Origin: Streptomyces catenulae
GTDB lineage: Bacteria; Actinomycetota; Actinomycetes; Streptomycetales; Streptomycetaceae
Direction of reading: 5' to 3'
DNA length: 64,000 bases
Assembly: GCF_000718015.1 (NCBI RefSeq)
Contig: NZ_JODY01000007.1
Location: forward strand, 1-64,000
Each line of letters opens with the position of its first letter. Position 1 is the first letter of the stretch. Made by a program: the position numbers and the translations under genes. Below the pieces are notes generated by a model, which worked only from the letters and a program-made list of their open reading frames with translations, searched no databases and was not told where the DNA came from. This document shows, in pieces, positions 24,504-33,145 of this stretch.

Positions 24504-27089
24504 TCAGGCGTCACCCGCCTTGCCGCCGGTGGCGGCCGTTCCCTTGCCGGAGCGGATGCGCAACGCGCGGGCGAGGTCGTCGAGTTGATCGGTGAGGCCG
24601 CGGCGGAGGGCGGGGGTCGGGGCGTCCGTGGCGAGGCAGGCGTGGCCCAGGCGGAGGGTCTCCTCGTCGACGAAGGCGGCGGGGAAGGCGTACCGGGCGG
24701 CGGCCTCGGCCAGCGCGGGGCCGCGGTGGGTGGCGAGGGGGACCACGTCGGTGAAGAAGCGGGCGACGTAGGGGCGGAGGAGGTCGTGCTGCTCGGGGGC
24801 CCAGAAGCCGGTGGCGGCGGCGGTGAAGAGGTAGTTGGAGGGGGCGGCCTCGGGGTCGGTGGTGAACAGCGACCGCCAGGCGGCCTCCTTGGCGGCCGGG
24901 TCGGGCAGGGCGGCGCGGCAGCGGGCGGCGCCCTGGGCGCCGGTGGCGCTGGGGTCGCGGGAGAGTTCGTCGTCGATGCGCGCGGGGGTGAGGGCGCCGA
25001 GGGCGGCGAGGCGGGCGAGGATGCGCCAGCGCAGCTCGGGGTCGAGGGCGGGGCCGCCGGGGACGCTGCCGTCGTCGAGCCAGTCCTGGATGCCCTCGGG
25101 TGAGGTGGCGCTGTCGATGAAGGCGCGGACCGCGGTCAGCCGCAGGCTCGCGGCGGTGGGGTCGGTGGCGCCCTCGGTGTGGCGGAGGATGTCGCGGCTG
25201 AGGGCGGTGAGCGTGCCCAGGGCGGTGTGGCGCTCCGCGGCGGGGAGGAAGTGGTCGGCGACGGGCGTCCGGGCGAACCGCAGCACCCCGGCGACGACGG
25301 CCGGATCCGCCTCGGCGGGCAGATGGCGCCGGACGAGGTCGAGGTAGGCGGCGGGCGGGAGGTCGCCGTCGCGGACCATGTCGCGGGCGGCGTTCCACAG
25401 CACGGCCCGGGTGAGCGCGCCGCCGTCGGCGGCGGGGATGCCGGAGAGGGAGCGGGCGACGGTCTCCCAGGAGTCCGGATCCAGACGGACCTTGGTGTAG
25501 CTGAGGTCGCCGTCGTTGAGGACGACGAGGGCGGGGACCGGTCCGGGCAGGGGGTGGCGGGTGGTGCCCGCCTCCTGGGGGATGTCGGTCTCGAAGCGGC
25601 GGCGGAGGGTGAGGCGGGCCGGGTCGGTGGCGTCCTCGTCGTAGAGACCGACGGCGATGCGGTGCGGGCGGCTGCCGTGGTGGCCGACGGCGAGCTGCCA
25701 GGTGTCGCCCTGCGGTTCGACGGTGGCGGTGAGGGTGTCGGGGCCGCTGGTGCGCAGCCAGCGGGCGGCCCAGCCGGGGACGTCACGGTCGGTGTGGCGG
25801 GCGAGGGAGTCGAGGAAGTCGGCGAGGGTGGCGTTGCCGAAGCGGTGGCGGGTGAGGTGGTCGTTGATGCCCGCGAGGAAGTCCTTCTCGCCGATCCAGG
25901 CGACGAGTTGGCGCAGTGCGGAGGCGCCCTTGGCGTAGGAGATGCCGTCGAAGTTGAGGAGGGCGGAGGCGGTGTCCGGGACGTCCTCGGGGGTGGGGGC
26001 CACCGGGTGGCTGGAGGGGCGCTGGTCGGCCTCGTAGCCCCAGCTCTTGCGGACGGTGCCGAAGTCGACCCAGGTGTCGGTGAAGCGGGTGGCCTCGGAG
26101 AGGACCTGGTAGCCCATGTACTCGGCGAAGGACTCGTTGAGCCAGATGTCGTCCCACCAGCGGAGGGTGACGAGGTCGCCGAACCACATGTGGGCCATCT
26201 CGTGGGCGATGACCATGCCGCGGGTCTGGCGCTCGGTGTCGGTGACGGCGGAGCGGTAGACGAATTCGTCGCGGAAGGTGACCAGGCCCGGATTCTCCAT
26301 CGCACCGGCGTTGAACTCGGGGACGAACGCCTGGTCGTAGGAGTCGAAGGGGTACGGCTCGTCGAAGAGGTCGCGGTAGCGGTCGTAACAGCGGCGGGTG
26401 AGGTCGAGGATCTCCTCGGCGTCGGCGTCGAGGTACGGCGCGAGGGAGCGGCGGCAGTGGATGCCGAAGGGCAACCCGGCGTGCTCGGTGCGGACGGAGT
26501 GCCAGGGACCGGCGGCGACGGCGACGAGGTAGGTGGAGATCGGCGGCGTCGAGGCGGCGCGCCAGACGCCGCCGCCCTCGTGGGTGGTGACACCGTTGGC
26601 GAGGACGGACCACTCCTCGGGGGCGGTGACGGTGAGGGCGAAGACCGACTTGAGGTCCGGCTGGTCGAAGGTGGCGAAGACGCGCTGGACGTCCTCCATG
26701 AACAGCTGGGTGTAGACGTACGCCTCGCCGTCGGCGGGGTCGGTGAAGCGGTGCATGCCCTCGCCGGTGCGGGAGTAGGCCATGCGCGCCTCGACCTGGA
26801 GCTCGTGGTCGCCGGGGGCGAGGTCGGTGAGCGGGAAGCGGTTGTCGTCGAGGAGGGCGGGGTCGAGCGGGGTGCCGTCGAGGGTGACGGCGAGCAGCGC
26901 GGCGGGCTTGACCTCGAAGAAGGTGGTGACGGGGGCTCCGTCGGCGACGCCGTCGCGGACGGTGAAGCGGATGTCGGCGTGGGAGCCGAAGTGCTTCTCG
27001 CCCTGGGTGAGGTCGAGGTGGATGGTGTGGTGGCGGACGTCGAGGAGTCCGGCTCGGGTCTGCGCCTCGTCGCGCTGGAGTGCGGGCAT
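24504..27089 (-). CDS. pepN: Aminopeptidase N (M1 family)
   Basis: 861 residues from MPALQRDEAQTRAGLLDVRHHTIHLDL. Zinc metallopeptidase of the M1 family that removes N-terminal residues from peptides in the cytoplasm. The exopeptidase motif GAMEN is in EFNAGAMENPGLVTF; the zinc motif HExxH-x18-E is present in VIAHEMAHMWFGDL with the distal Glu in NESFAEYMGYQ. The C-terminal helical domain (ERAP1-like) is complete. Length agrees with the roughly 857-residue Streptomyces aminopeptidase N. The open frame continues 89 codons upstream into the divergent marR region; the chosen ATG at 27089 starts the conserved sequence. Followed by its own terminator. Confidence 0.95.
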   Translation of the reverse strand: MPALQRDEAQTRAGLLDVRHHTIHLDLTQGEKHFGSHADIRFTVRDGVADGAPVTTFFEVKPAALLAVTLDGTPLDPALLDDNRFPLTDLAPGDHELQVEARMAYSRTGEGMHRFTDPADGEAYVYTQLFMEDVQRVFATFDQPDLKSVFALTVTAPEEWSVLANGVTTHEGGGVWRAASTPPISTYLVAVAAGPWHSVRTEHAGLPFGIHCRRSLAPYLDADAEEILDLTRRCYDRYRDLFDEPYPFDSYDQAFVPEFNAGAMENPGLVTFRDEFVYRSAVTDTERQTRGMVIAHEMAHMWFGDLVTLRWWDDIWLNESFAEYMGYQVLSEATRFTDTWVDFGTVRKSWGYEADQRPSSHPVAPTPEDVPDTASALLNFDGISYAKGASALRQLVAWIGEKDFLAGINDHLTRHRFGNATLADFLDSLARHTDRDVPGWAARWLRTSGPDTLTATVEPQGDTWQLAVGHHGSRPHRIAVGLYDEDATDPARLTLRRRFETDIPQEAGTTRHPLPGPVPALVVLNDGDLSYTKVRLDPDSWETVARSLSGIPAADGGALTRAVLWNAARDMVRDGDLPPAAYLDLVRRHLPAEADPAVVAGVLRFARTPVADHFLPAAERHTALGTLTALSRDILRHTEGATDPTAASLRLTAVRAFIDSATSPEGIQDWLDDGSVPGGPALDPELRWRILARLAALGALTPARIDDELSRDPSATGAQGAARCRAALPDPAAKEAAWRSLFTTDPEAAPSNYLFTAAATGFWAPEQHDLLRPYVARFFTDVVPLATHRGPALAEAAARYAFPAAFVDEETLRLGHACLATDAPTPALRRGLTDQLDDLARALRIRSGKGTAATGGKAGDA

Positions 27090-27221
27090 GGGGTCATGCT
27101 GCCGTACCGGCCGGTTTCCCCGCACGGGGTTTCGCCGGGAGGGTTCCGGGTGCCGTGCGGGGCGCGGCTCCCGGGGGCTCGCGGGGTGTCCCGGGGAAGC
27201 TTCAGCGGTGCGGATTCTCAG

Positions 27222-27231
27222 TACTAAAGTA
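27222..27231. promoter_or_regulatory. Possible MarR operator
   Basis: Short inverted repeat TACT-AA-AGTA in an A/T-richer patch 43 bp before the marR start, between the divergent pepN and marR genes. MarR proteins often bind such palindromes in their own promoter. No other support. Confidence 0.4.
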
Positions 27232-27273
27232 ATCCCGGTGAGCAGGGCGGATCGGGGCCCGGGAGGGGCGGAG

Positions 27274-27822
27274 ATGGCGCGCAGGTCGGCGGAGCGGTCG
27301 GACGCGGTGGCGGGGATCGTGGAGGACTGGCGGCGGGAGCGGCCGGAGCTGGACACCTCGCCGCTGGAGGTGCTGGCACGGCTGCACCGGACCTTTCTGC
27401 GCTACAGCGCGCGGCTGACGGCGTCGGTGGAGTCGCACGGGCTGTCGGTGGCCGGGTTCGACGTGCTGACCGCGCTGCGGCGGGCGGGCCGTCCCTACCG
27501 GCGGACGGCCGGGCAGTTGGCGGACTCCGGGCTGATCTCGTCGGCGGGGGTGACGCTCCGCATCGACCGGCTGGAGAAGGACGGGCTGATCGTCCGGGAG
27601 CGGGACGCCGAGGACCGGCGGGTGGTGCGGTCGCGGCTGACGGAGGAGGGGCTGGCGCGGATCGACACGCTCTTCGCCGAGCATCTGGAGAACGAGCGGC
27701 GGATGCTGGCCGGGCTCTCCCCCGCCGAGTGCCGTCAGCTGGCGCGGTTGCTGTCGAAGCTGGAGCGGTCGATCACGGAGGCGGACGGGCCCGGGGGCGC
27801 GGAGCGGGGCCCGTCCGCCTGA
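27274..27822 (+). CDS. MarR family transcriptional regulator
   Basis: 182 residues from the ATG at 27274 (GGGAGGGGCGGAG upstream). Winged-helix MarR fold: dimerisation helix LEVLARLHRTFLRYSARLTASVE, then GLSVAGFDVLTALRRAGRPYRRTAGQLADSGLISSAGVTLRIDRLEKDGLIVRERDAEDRRVVRSRLTEEG in pieces typical of the recognition helix and the DxRxxR wing. The N-terminal IVEDWRRERPELDTSPLEVLARL type is common in streptomycetes. A GTG at 27238 is a possible alternative start. It could control pepN, itself, or the aromatic island whose operon ends 1.4 kb away; the sequence does not decide. Confidence 0.9.
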   Translation: MARRSAERSDAVAGIVEDWRRERPELDTSPLEVLARLHRTFLRYSARLTASVESHGLSVAGFDVLTALRRAGRPYRRTAGQLADSGLISSAGVTLRIDRLEKDGLIVRERDAEDRRVVRSRLTEEGLARIDTLFAEHLENERRMLAGLSPAECRQLARLLSKLERSITEADGPGGAERGPSA

Positions 27823-27845
27823 ACCGCCGGGCGGGCCACGGCCGT

Positions 27846-27879
27846 CAGGGGCGGCTGCCGCGGAGGCGGGCCGCCCCTG
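27846..27879. terminator. Possible bidirectional terminator
   Basis: Inverted repeat CAGGGGCGGC / GCCGCCCCTG (10 bp) with a 14-nt loop, between the convergent marR (plus) and serine hydrolase (minus) genes. Confidence 0.6.
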
Positions 27880-27898
27880 GGGGTGCCGGGGAGCGTGG

Positions 27899-29086
27899 TC
27901 AGCCGGGGCGGTGGGCGGGCGGGACCTTGCCGCAGAACTCCGCCTCGATGACGTCGGTGTAGCGGGAGCTGTCCCGGAGCCAGTCGCCGTTGACGTTGAA
28001 CGTCAGTCGGTGGCGTCCGTCCCGGGTGGCGAGCATCCCGGAGAGGGAGCCGTTGGTGCTGCCGGACTTGCCGACGACCTGCACCCCGCAGGAGAGCCGC
28101 GCGAACTCGACGCCGAGACCGTAGCCGATGCCGCCTCCCGCCGGGACCTCGTCGAGCATCTCCGTCAGCTGCGCCCGGGGCAGCAGCCGGCCCGTCAGCA
28201 GGGCGTGCTGGAAGCGGTTGAGGTCACCGGCGGTGGAGATGAGGTCGCCGGACGCGCCGAGCCAGGTCATGTTCTGTTCGGTGGCGTCGTGGCTCTCCGC
28301 GTCGGGGCCCTCCTGGTCGAGGCGGGAGTAGCCGACGGGGTGCGGGTCCGGCATCCGGGGCGAGGTGCCGGGGAACGACGTCCCGGTCAGCTTCAGGGGC
28401 CGCAGGACGCGGCGGGTGACCTCCTCGGCGTACGGGCGGCCGGTCGCCTTCTCGATGACCATCCCGGCGATCACATAGGCGGTGTTCGAGTAGTACGGGT
28501 GCTTCGCCGGGTCGGGCCGGGGCGGGTACTTCAGCGCCGTCGCCACCAACTCCTCGGGGGTGTGGGTGTCGTAGCGGTGCTCGGGGAAGCCGGGGCCGGT
28601 GGTGTCGTGGGCGAAGGCGGGGTCCTCGGTGTGGTTGGCGAGGCCGCTGGTGTGGTTGAGGAGGCTGCGGAGGGTGATGGTGGCGCCGTCGTAGCCGTTG
28701 CCCCGCACCAGCCCGGGCAGCCAGGTCTCGACGGAGTCGTCCAGGCTCAGCTTCCCCTCCGCCTCCAGTTGCAGCAGGACGGTGGCGATGAACGTCTTGG
28801 TGATGCTGGCGCCACGGAAGTGCTCACTGCCGGGGGCGCGTTCCCGGCCGGTCGCGGTGTCGGCGTACCCCGCCGCGGCCGACCAGTCCTGTGTGCCGTC
28901 GCGGACGGTGGCGGCCGCCCCGGGGAGCCCGCTCCGCTCGACGAGGGCGCGCAGGGCGGCGCGGGTCGCGCCGTGGTCGCCGGACGCGGCCGGGGCGGCG
29001 CTCGCCGCCGGGGCGAACGCCACCGCCCCGGCGGCGAGTGCCCAGGCCAGGGCGGCGGAGACGGTGCGGGCGGTCGGTCTCTTCAT
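27899..29086 (-). CDS. Secreted serine hydrolase, class C beta-lactamase/DD-peptidase fold
   Basis: 395 residues. An N-terminal Sec signal peptide (MKRPTARTVSAALAWALAAGAVAFAPAASAAP) is followed by a beta-lactamase-related domain: catalytic SxxK in GASITKTFIATVLLQLE, LLNHTSGLANHT, and the YxN motif in YYSNTAYVIAGMVIEKATG. Such proteins include D-alanyl-D-alanine carboxypeptidases (S. R61 type), esterases and proteins without known substrate. Resistance to beta-lactams cannot be inferred. The C-terminus (EFCGKVPPAHRPG) contains a Cys that could pair with the LSCGVQ Cys. It stands alone, transcribed toward marR. Confidence 0.87.
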   Translation of the reverse strand: MKRPTARTVSAALAWALAAGAVAFAPAASAAPAASGDHGATRAALRALVERSGLPGAAATVRDGTQDWSAAAGYADTATGRERAPGSEHFRGASITKTFIATVLLQLEAEGKLSLDDSVETWLPGLVRGNGYDGATITLRSLLNHTSGLANHTEDPAFAHDTTGPGFPEHRYDTHTPEELVATALKYPPRPDPAKHPYYSNTAYVIAGMVIEKATGRPYAEEVTRRVLRPLKLTGTSFPGTSPRMPDPHPVGYSRLDQEGPDAESHDATEQNMTWLGASGDLISTAGDLNRFQHALLTGRLLPRAQLTEMLDEVPAGGGIGYGLGVEFARLSCGVQVVGKSGSTNGSLSGMLATRDGRHRLTFNVNGDWLRDSSRYTDVIEAEFCGKVPPAHRPG

Positions 29087-29197
29087 GGGTGGGCCTCCCC
29101 GGTCGCCGAGGGGCGGAGCTGCCCCTCGGTGATCAGGACGCCGAACGGAGGCCGCACGGTTGAGGGTTGGGGTCGGCGCGCCCGGTCCTCGGGCGCG

Positions 29198-30241
29198 TCA
29201 GGCGTGCCCGGCGGCGGTCAGCGCGGCCGCCTGCTTCTCGGCCTCGGCGCGGTAGAGGCGGCGGAGCCGGACGACGCCGAGGTCGTGCTGGTAGAGGTTC
29301 TCGGCGGTGTCGGCGTCGTACGGCATCGCCTCCAGCATCACGCGGTCCTGTTCGAGGACGTGCCAGTGGCGTTCCTCGATGAGGGTGCGGTAGAGGAAGC
29401 GCCAGCTGTCGCGCCGCCAGTCGGTGACGTGGCGGTAGCGCCAGAAGAAGACGCCGGTGCGCCGTTCGTCGACGGGGCAGACCATGCCGACGATGCCGAA
29501 GGGGCCGCCGGGACCGGCGGACGGCGGGTAGGGGATGGAGAGGTCGACCCAGTCGACGCCGGTGCGGCACAGTTCGACCCAGTCGAAGTTGACGCCGCGC
29601 TGGTCGGTCTTCTCGAAGAAGTAGCCGCGGTCGGTCTCCCGGATGCGGAACTTCGCGGTGGTGTCGCCCTCCCCCATCGTGTGCGACTCGTGGTGCAGGA
29701 ACTGGCCGTGCATCGGGTCGAGGAGGTTCTCCACCGCGTAGCGCCAGGGGGTCTCCCACTCGGCGTAGCAGAGGAACGCGTCGGTGCCGGGGTCGGTGAG
29801 CGGCTCGGGCAGGGTCAGTTCGCAGGGTTCGGGGTGGAGCGCGTCGCCGAAGTAGGCGAGGACGGCGCCGCCCACCTCGCGGACCGGGGGGCTGGTGACG
29901 AGCTGTTTGCCTTCGAGGGCGCAGCCGGGCAGCCCGGGGACGGAGGTGACGGTGCCGGTGCCGTCGACCTCGACGCCGTGGTACCAGCAGGCGACGCGGT
30001 CGCCGAGGTGGCGGCCGAGGGAGAGCCGGGCGCCGCGGTGCGGGCAGCGGTCGGCGAGCATGTGGAGGCGGCCGTCGGCGCGGCGGAAGAGGAGCCAGTC
30101 CTCGCCGAGGGCCCGGACCCGGCGCATCCCGCCGGGGGCGACGAAGTGGGACGGGACGACGGGGTGCCACTGGTTGCGCAGCCCGGTGGCGTAGAACCGG
30201 TCGGCGAGGGTGCCGGTGGTCGGGGTGGTCGCTGCGGTCAC
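29198..30241 (-). CDS. Rieske non-heme iron oxygenase, alpha subunit
   Basis: 347 residues from the GTG at 30241. The Rieske [2Fe-2S] ligands are C66 and H68 (CPHRGARL) and C85 and H88 (CWYHGVEV). The mononuclear iron ligands are D175, H178 and H183 in ENLLDPMHGQFLHHESH. Length and layout resemble the single-component VanA-type aromatic hydroxylases and O-demethylases rather than the larger alpha subunits that need a beta partner, and no beta subunit is present. The reductase two genes upstream would supply electrons. Last gene of the eleven-gene operon; 3 nt separate it from the small HTH-like gene. The substrate is unknown. Confidence 0.9.
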   Translation of the reverse strand: MTAATTPTTGTLADRFYATGLRNQWHPVVPSHFVAPGGMRRVRALGEDWLLFRRADGRLHMLADRCPHRGARLSLGRHLGDRVACWYHGVEVDGTGTVTSVPGLPGCALEGKQLVTSPPVREVGGAVLAYFGDALHPEPCELTLPEPLTDPGTDAFLCYAEWETPWRYAVENLLDPMHGQFLHHESHTMGEGDTTAKFRIRETDRGYFFEKTDQRGVNFDWVELCRTGVDWVDLSIPYPPSAGPGGPFGIVGMVCPVDERRTGVFFWRYRHVTDWRRDSWRFLYRTLIEERHWHVLEQDRVMLEAMPYDADTAENLYQHDLGVVRLRRLYRAEAEKQAAALTAAGHA

Positions 30242-30244
30242 GGG

Positions 30245-30466
30245 TCACGCTCCCAGTCGGTGCATCTCGGCGCGGAAGGACCGCTCGGTCCAGGGTTCGC
30301 CGTCGGGGGTGTGGACCTGGCGGTCGTTCAGCCCGGCGACGACGTCGGTCAGTTCGTGGCCGACCTCGGTGAAGATCTCTTCGAGGGTGCGGGCGAGCTT
30401 GATCTCGTAGGGGGTCGGTTCGTGGGTACGGGACTGGTGGATGTCCAGGTACGGGCCGGGGTTCAC
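30245..30466 (-). CDS. Small Rieske-associated protein, recombinase-like HTH type
   Basis: 73 residues from the GTG at 30466 with GGAGG just upstream. Sequence features: PYLDIHQSRTHEPTPYEIKL, then ELTDVVAGLNDRQVHTPDGEPW and TERSFRAEMHRLGA. It resembles small proteins annotated as recombinase-like helix-turn-helix that I recall being encoded beside Rieske oxygenases. The helix pattern resembles the DNA-binding end of serine recombinases, but its position inside the operon between oxygenase and reductase suggests a partner or assembly role. Function unknown. It is too short to have been found by length alone. Confidence 0.7.
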   Translation of the reverse strand: MNPGPYLDIHQSRTHEPTPYEIKLARTLEEIFTEVGHELTDVVAGLNDRQVHTPDGEPWTERSFRAEMHRLGA

Positions 30467-30489
30467 GGTGCCTCCGGGGGTTCGGGGTG

Positions 30490-31461
30490 TCACAGGTCGA
30501 GGACGAGGCGGTCGCCCGCGCAGCGCGAGACGCAGATCATCAGGGAGGTCCCGGCGGCCCGTTCGGCGTCGCTGAGCAGGAAGTCGCGGTGGTCGGGGGT
30601 GCCGTCCAGGACGCGGGTCTCGCAGGTGCCGCAGATGCCGTCGCGGCAGGAGCTGGGGACGTCGATGCCCGCGCCCTCGACGGCGTCGAGGATGGAGGTG
30701 CCGTCCGCGACCCGGACGGTGCGGCCGCTGCGGCGGCACTCGACGTCGAAGCCGTGGCCGTCGGCGGGTGCCGGGGCGCCGTCGGGCGGGGCGGGGGCGG
30801 CGAACCGTTCGGTGTGCAGCCGGTCGGTGAGGCCGAGGGCGGCGCAGCGTTCCTCGACGGCGGCGAGGAGCGGTTCGGGGCCGCAGCAGTAGACGAGGGT
30901 GCCGTCCGGCAGTCCGGTCAGGGCGGCGTCGAGGTCGAGGTGGCCGTGGACGTCCTGGGGGCGCAGGTCGCAGTGGCCGGTGACGCCGTCGGCGAGGGCG
31001 GTGAGCGCGTCGGTGAAGGCGAGGCTGGTGCGGCGGCGCCCGCCGTAGAGCAGCTGCCAGGGGGTGCCGGTGCGGTGGGCGTGGCGGACCATCGGGAGCA
31101 GCGGGGTGATGCCGATGCCACCGGCGACGAAGAGGTAGCGGGCGGCCGGTTCGAGGGCGAAGTGGTTGCGGGGGCCCTGGACGCGGACGGCTGAGCCGGG
31201 GCGCAGCACGGTGTGGACGTGGGCGGAGCCGCCGCGGGAGTCGGGGGTGTGCAGGACGGCGACGCGGTAGCGGGTGGTGTCGTCCGGGTCGCCGCAGAGC
31301 GAGTACTGGCGGATCCGGCCGCCGGTGTGCAGATCGAGGTGGGCGCCGGGCTCCCAGGGCGGCAGCGGCTTGCCGTCGGGGTGGACGAGGTCCAGCGAGA
31401 GGACGTCGTCGGCCTCCCGGGTCATCCGGTGGACGAGCAGGTCGAAGGGGGTGTCGGACAC
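30490..31461 (-). CDS. PDR/VanB-type ferredoxin reductase
   Basis: 323 residues from the GTG at 31461 (GGAGG 6 nt upstream). Phthalate dioxygenase reductase family: flavin-binding RQYSLCG near residue 51, NAD(P)H-binding FVAGGIGITPLLPM near residue 111, CCGPEPLL near 192, and a C-terminal plant-type [2Fe-2S] domain with C272, C277, C280 and C310 (SCRDGICGTC and MICVSRC). It would pass electrons from NAD(P)H to the Rieske oxygenase encoded two genes downstream. The VanA/VanB-like pairing suggests O-demethylation or ring hydroxylation of an aromatic acid. Confidence 0.92.
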   Translation of the reverse strand: MSDTPFDLLVHRMTREADDVLSLDLVHPDGKPLPPWEPGAHLDLHTGGRIRQYSLCGDPDDTTRYRVAVLHTPDSRGGSAHVHTVLRPGSAVRVQGPRNHFALEPAARYLFVAGGIGITPLLPMVRHAHRTGTPWQLLYGGRRRTSLAFTDALTALADGVTGHCDLRPQDVHGHLDLDAALTGLPDGTLVYCCGPEPLLAAVEERCAALGLTDRLHTERFAAPAPPDGAPAPADGHGFDVECRRSGRTVRVADGTSILDAVEGAGIDVPSSCRDGICGTCETRVLDGTPDHRDFLLSDAERAAGTSLMICVSRCAGDRLVLDL

Positions 31462-31472
31462 GGTCGTCCTCC

Positions 31473-33119
31473 TTACCGGGCGGGCAGTGCGACGGGCGGG
31501 GTGAACGGGGTCTTCATCGGGCCGAGTGCGGTGAGATCGACCTCGACGAGGGTGGGGCCGTCGCTCGCGGTGGCGGCGGTCAGGACGGGCGCGGCGTCGT
31601 CCTCGGCGGCTATCCGGGCGTAGGGCAGGCCGGTGGCGTGGGCGAGGGCGGCGAAGTCGGGGGTGGCGAGGTCGACGCCGGAGCGGCGGTCGAAGTAGCG
31701 GTCCTGCATGTTGCGGAGCACGCCGTAGCCGCCGTCGTTGAAGACGACGAGGGTCAGGCGGGGGCGTTCCTGGGCGAGGGTGAGGAGTTCGCCGAGGTGG
31801 ACGGCGAGGCCGCCGTCGCCCGCCATGACGAGGGTGGGGGTGTCGGGGGTGGCGAGGGCGGCGCCGATGCCCATGCCGAGGCCCTGGCCGATGCCGCCGC
31901 CGCGCGGGAAGACGTTGGTGTGCGGGTGGTGGATCGTAAGGAGGCGGTTGCCCCAGCTGCTGGCGGGGACGGTGACGTCGCGGGCGAGGACGGCTTCGGG
32001 CGGCAGGGCGGCGCGGATCGCGTCGCAGAGCGCGGCCTGCGGGCCGATGCGGTCGCGGAGTTCGGCGCGGACGGCCTCGCGGGCCTCGCGGATGCGGGCG
32101 GCCCAGGCGGGGTCGGGGCCTGCGGCGGGCCGGGCGGTGAGGCGGTCGTGGAGGGCGGTGAGGGCGGTGGCGGCGTCGCCGTGCAGCGGGTGGGTGGCCG
32201 GGTAGGAGCGGCCGAGGGCGGCCGGGTCGTGGTCGATCTGGAGATGGACGGCGGGGAGTTCCAGGCTCCAATCGGCGGTCTCGTTGGAGCGGAAGTGGCT
32301 GCCGACGGTGAGCAGCAGATCGGCTTCGGCGAGGAGGGCGCGGCCGGTGGGGGTGGTGGCGAAGTTGCCGACGCAGCGGTCGTCGGTCTCGGGGACGGCG
32401 CCGCGGCCGGAGTTGGAGGTGAGCAGTCCGGCGCCGGTCTTGTCGAGGAGGGCGGTGAGTTCCGGTCCGGCGGTGGTGGCGCCGCCGCCCGCCCAGACGA
32501 GGGGGCGGCGGGCGGCGGCCAGGGCGCCTGCGGCGGCGTCGAGCGCGTCGGCGGCGGGCCGGACGGGCTCCGGTGCCGGGCGGGCGGCGGGCAGGTCGGC
32601 CGGGTCCTGGGGCGCGTACTGGAGGTCGATGGGCCACTCGACGCTGGCGGGGCCGCCGGTCGGGCCGCAGAGGTGGTCGGCGGCGTCGCGCAGGACCCGA
32701 CCGGCGCCCGCGGCGTCGGGGACGGTCGCGGCATGGGCGCTGACGGCGCGGAGCATGCCGAGTTGGTCGCGGGTCTCGTGGATGTAGCCGCGTCCGGCGC
32801 CGAGGTGGTGGCTGTCGATCTGGCCGGTGACGTGGAGCACGCGGCTGCCGGTGGCCAGCGATTCGATCAGGGAACCCGCGGCGTTGCCCGCGCCGGTGCC
32901 CGTGCTGGTGAGGGCGCAGCCGACGCCGCCGCGGGCGCGGCCGTGGCCGTCGGCGGCGTTGACGGCGGTGGCCTCGTGGCGGACGGGCACGAAGCGCAGA
33001 TCGCGGTCGACGGCCTCGACGAGCGGCAGGTTGTGCACGCTGACGACGCCGAAGACGGTGTCGACGCCGAGGTCGCGCAGGAGGGCGACGAGCAGATCGC
33101 CGCCGTGGGGCTGGGACAT
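31473..33119 (-). CDS. Thiamine-diphosphate enzyme, acetolactate synthase/decarboxylase type
   Basis: 548 residues from MSQPHGGDLLVALLRDLGVDTVFG. Three-domain ThDP fold: the PYR domain with catalytic-type Glu E49 in FVPVRHEATAVNAADG, central domain GGATTAGPELTALLDKTGAGLL, and the PP domain with the ThDP-binding motif GDGG...NDGGYG (LVMAGDGGLAVHLGE, VVFNDGGYGVLRNM). The sequence is acetolactate-synthase-like, but the genomic context suggests a 2-oxoacid decarboxylase or carboligase acting on a ring-cleavage product. The regulatory subunit ilvH is not nearby, which argues against amino-acid synthesis. ATG at 33119 with GGGAG upstream. Confidence 0.88.
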   Translation of the reverse strand: MSQPHGGDLLVALLRDLGVDTVFGVVSVHNLPLVEAVDRDLRFVPVRHEATAVNAADGHGRARGGVGCALTSTGTGAGNAAGSLIESLATGSRVLHVTGQIDSHHLGAGRGYIHETRDQLGMLRAVSAHAATVPDAAGAGRVLRDAADHLCGPTGGPASVEWPIDLQYAPQDPADLPAARPAPEPVRPAADALDAAAGALAAARRPLVWAGGGATTAGPELTALLDKTGAGLLTSNSGRGAVPETDDRCVGNFATTPTGRALLAEADLLLTVGSHFRSNETADWSLELPAVHLQIDHDPAALGRSYPATHPLHGDAATALTALHDRLTARPAAGPDPAWAARIREAREAVRAELRDRIGPQAALCDAIRAALPPEAVLARDVTVPASSWGNRLLTIHHPHTNVFPRGGGIGQGLGMGIGAALATPDTPTLVMAGDGGLAVHLGELLTLAQERPRLTLVVFNDGGYGVLRNMQDRYFDRRSGVDLATPDFAALAHATGLPYARIAAEDDAAPVLTAATASDGPTLVEVDLTALGPMKTPFTPPVALPAR

Positions 33120-33145
33120 GGTGCGGTCTCCCGGAGGGGTGCGGG

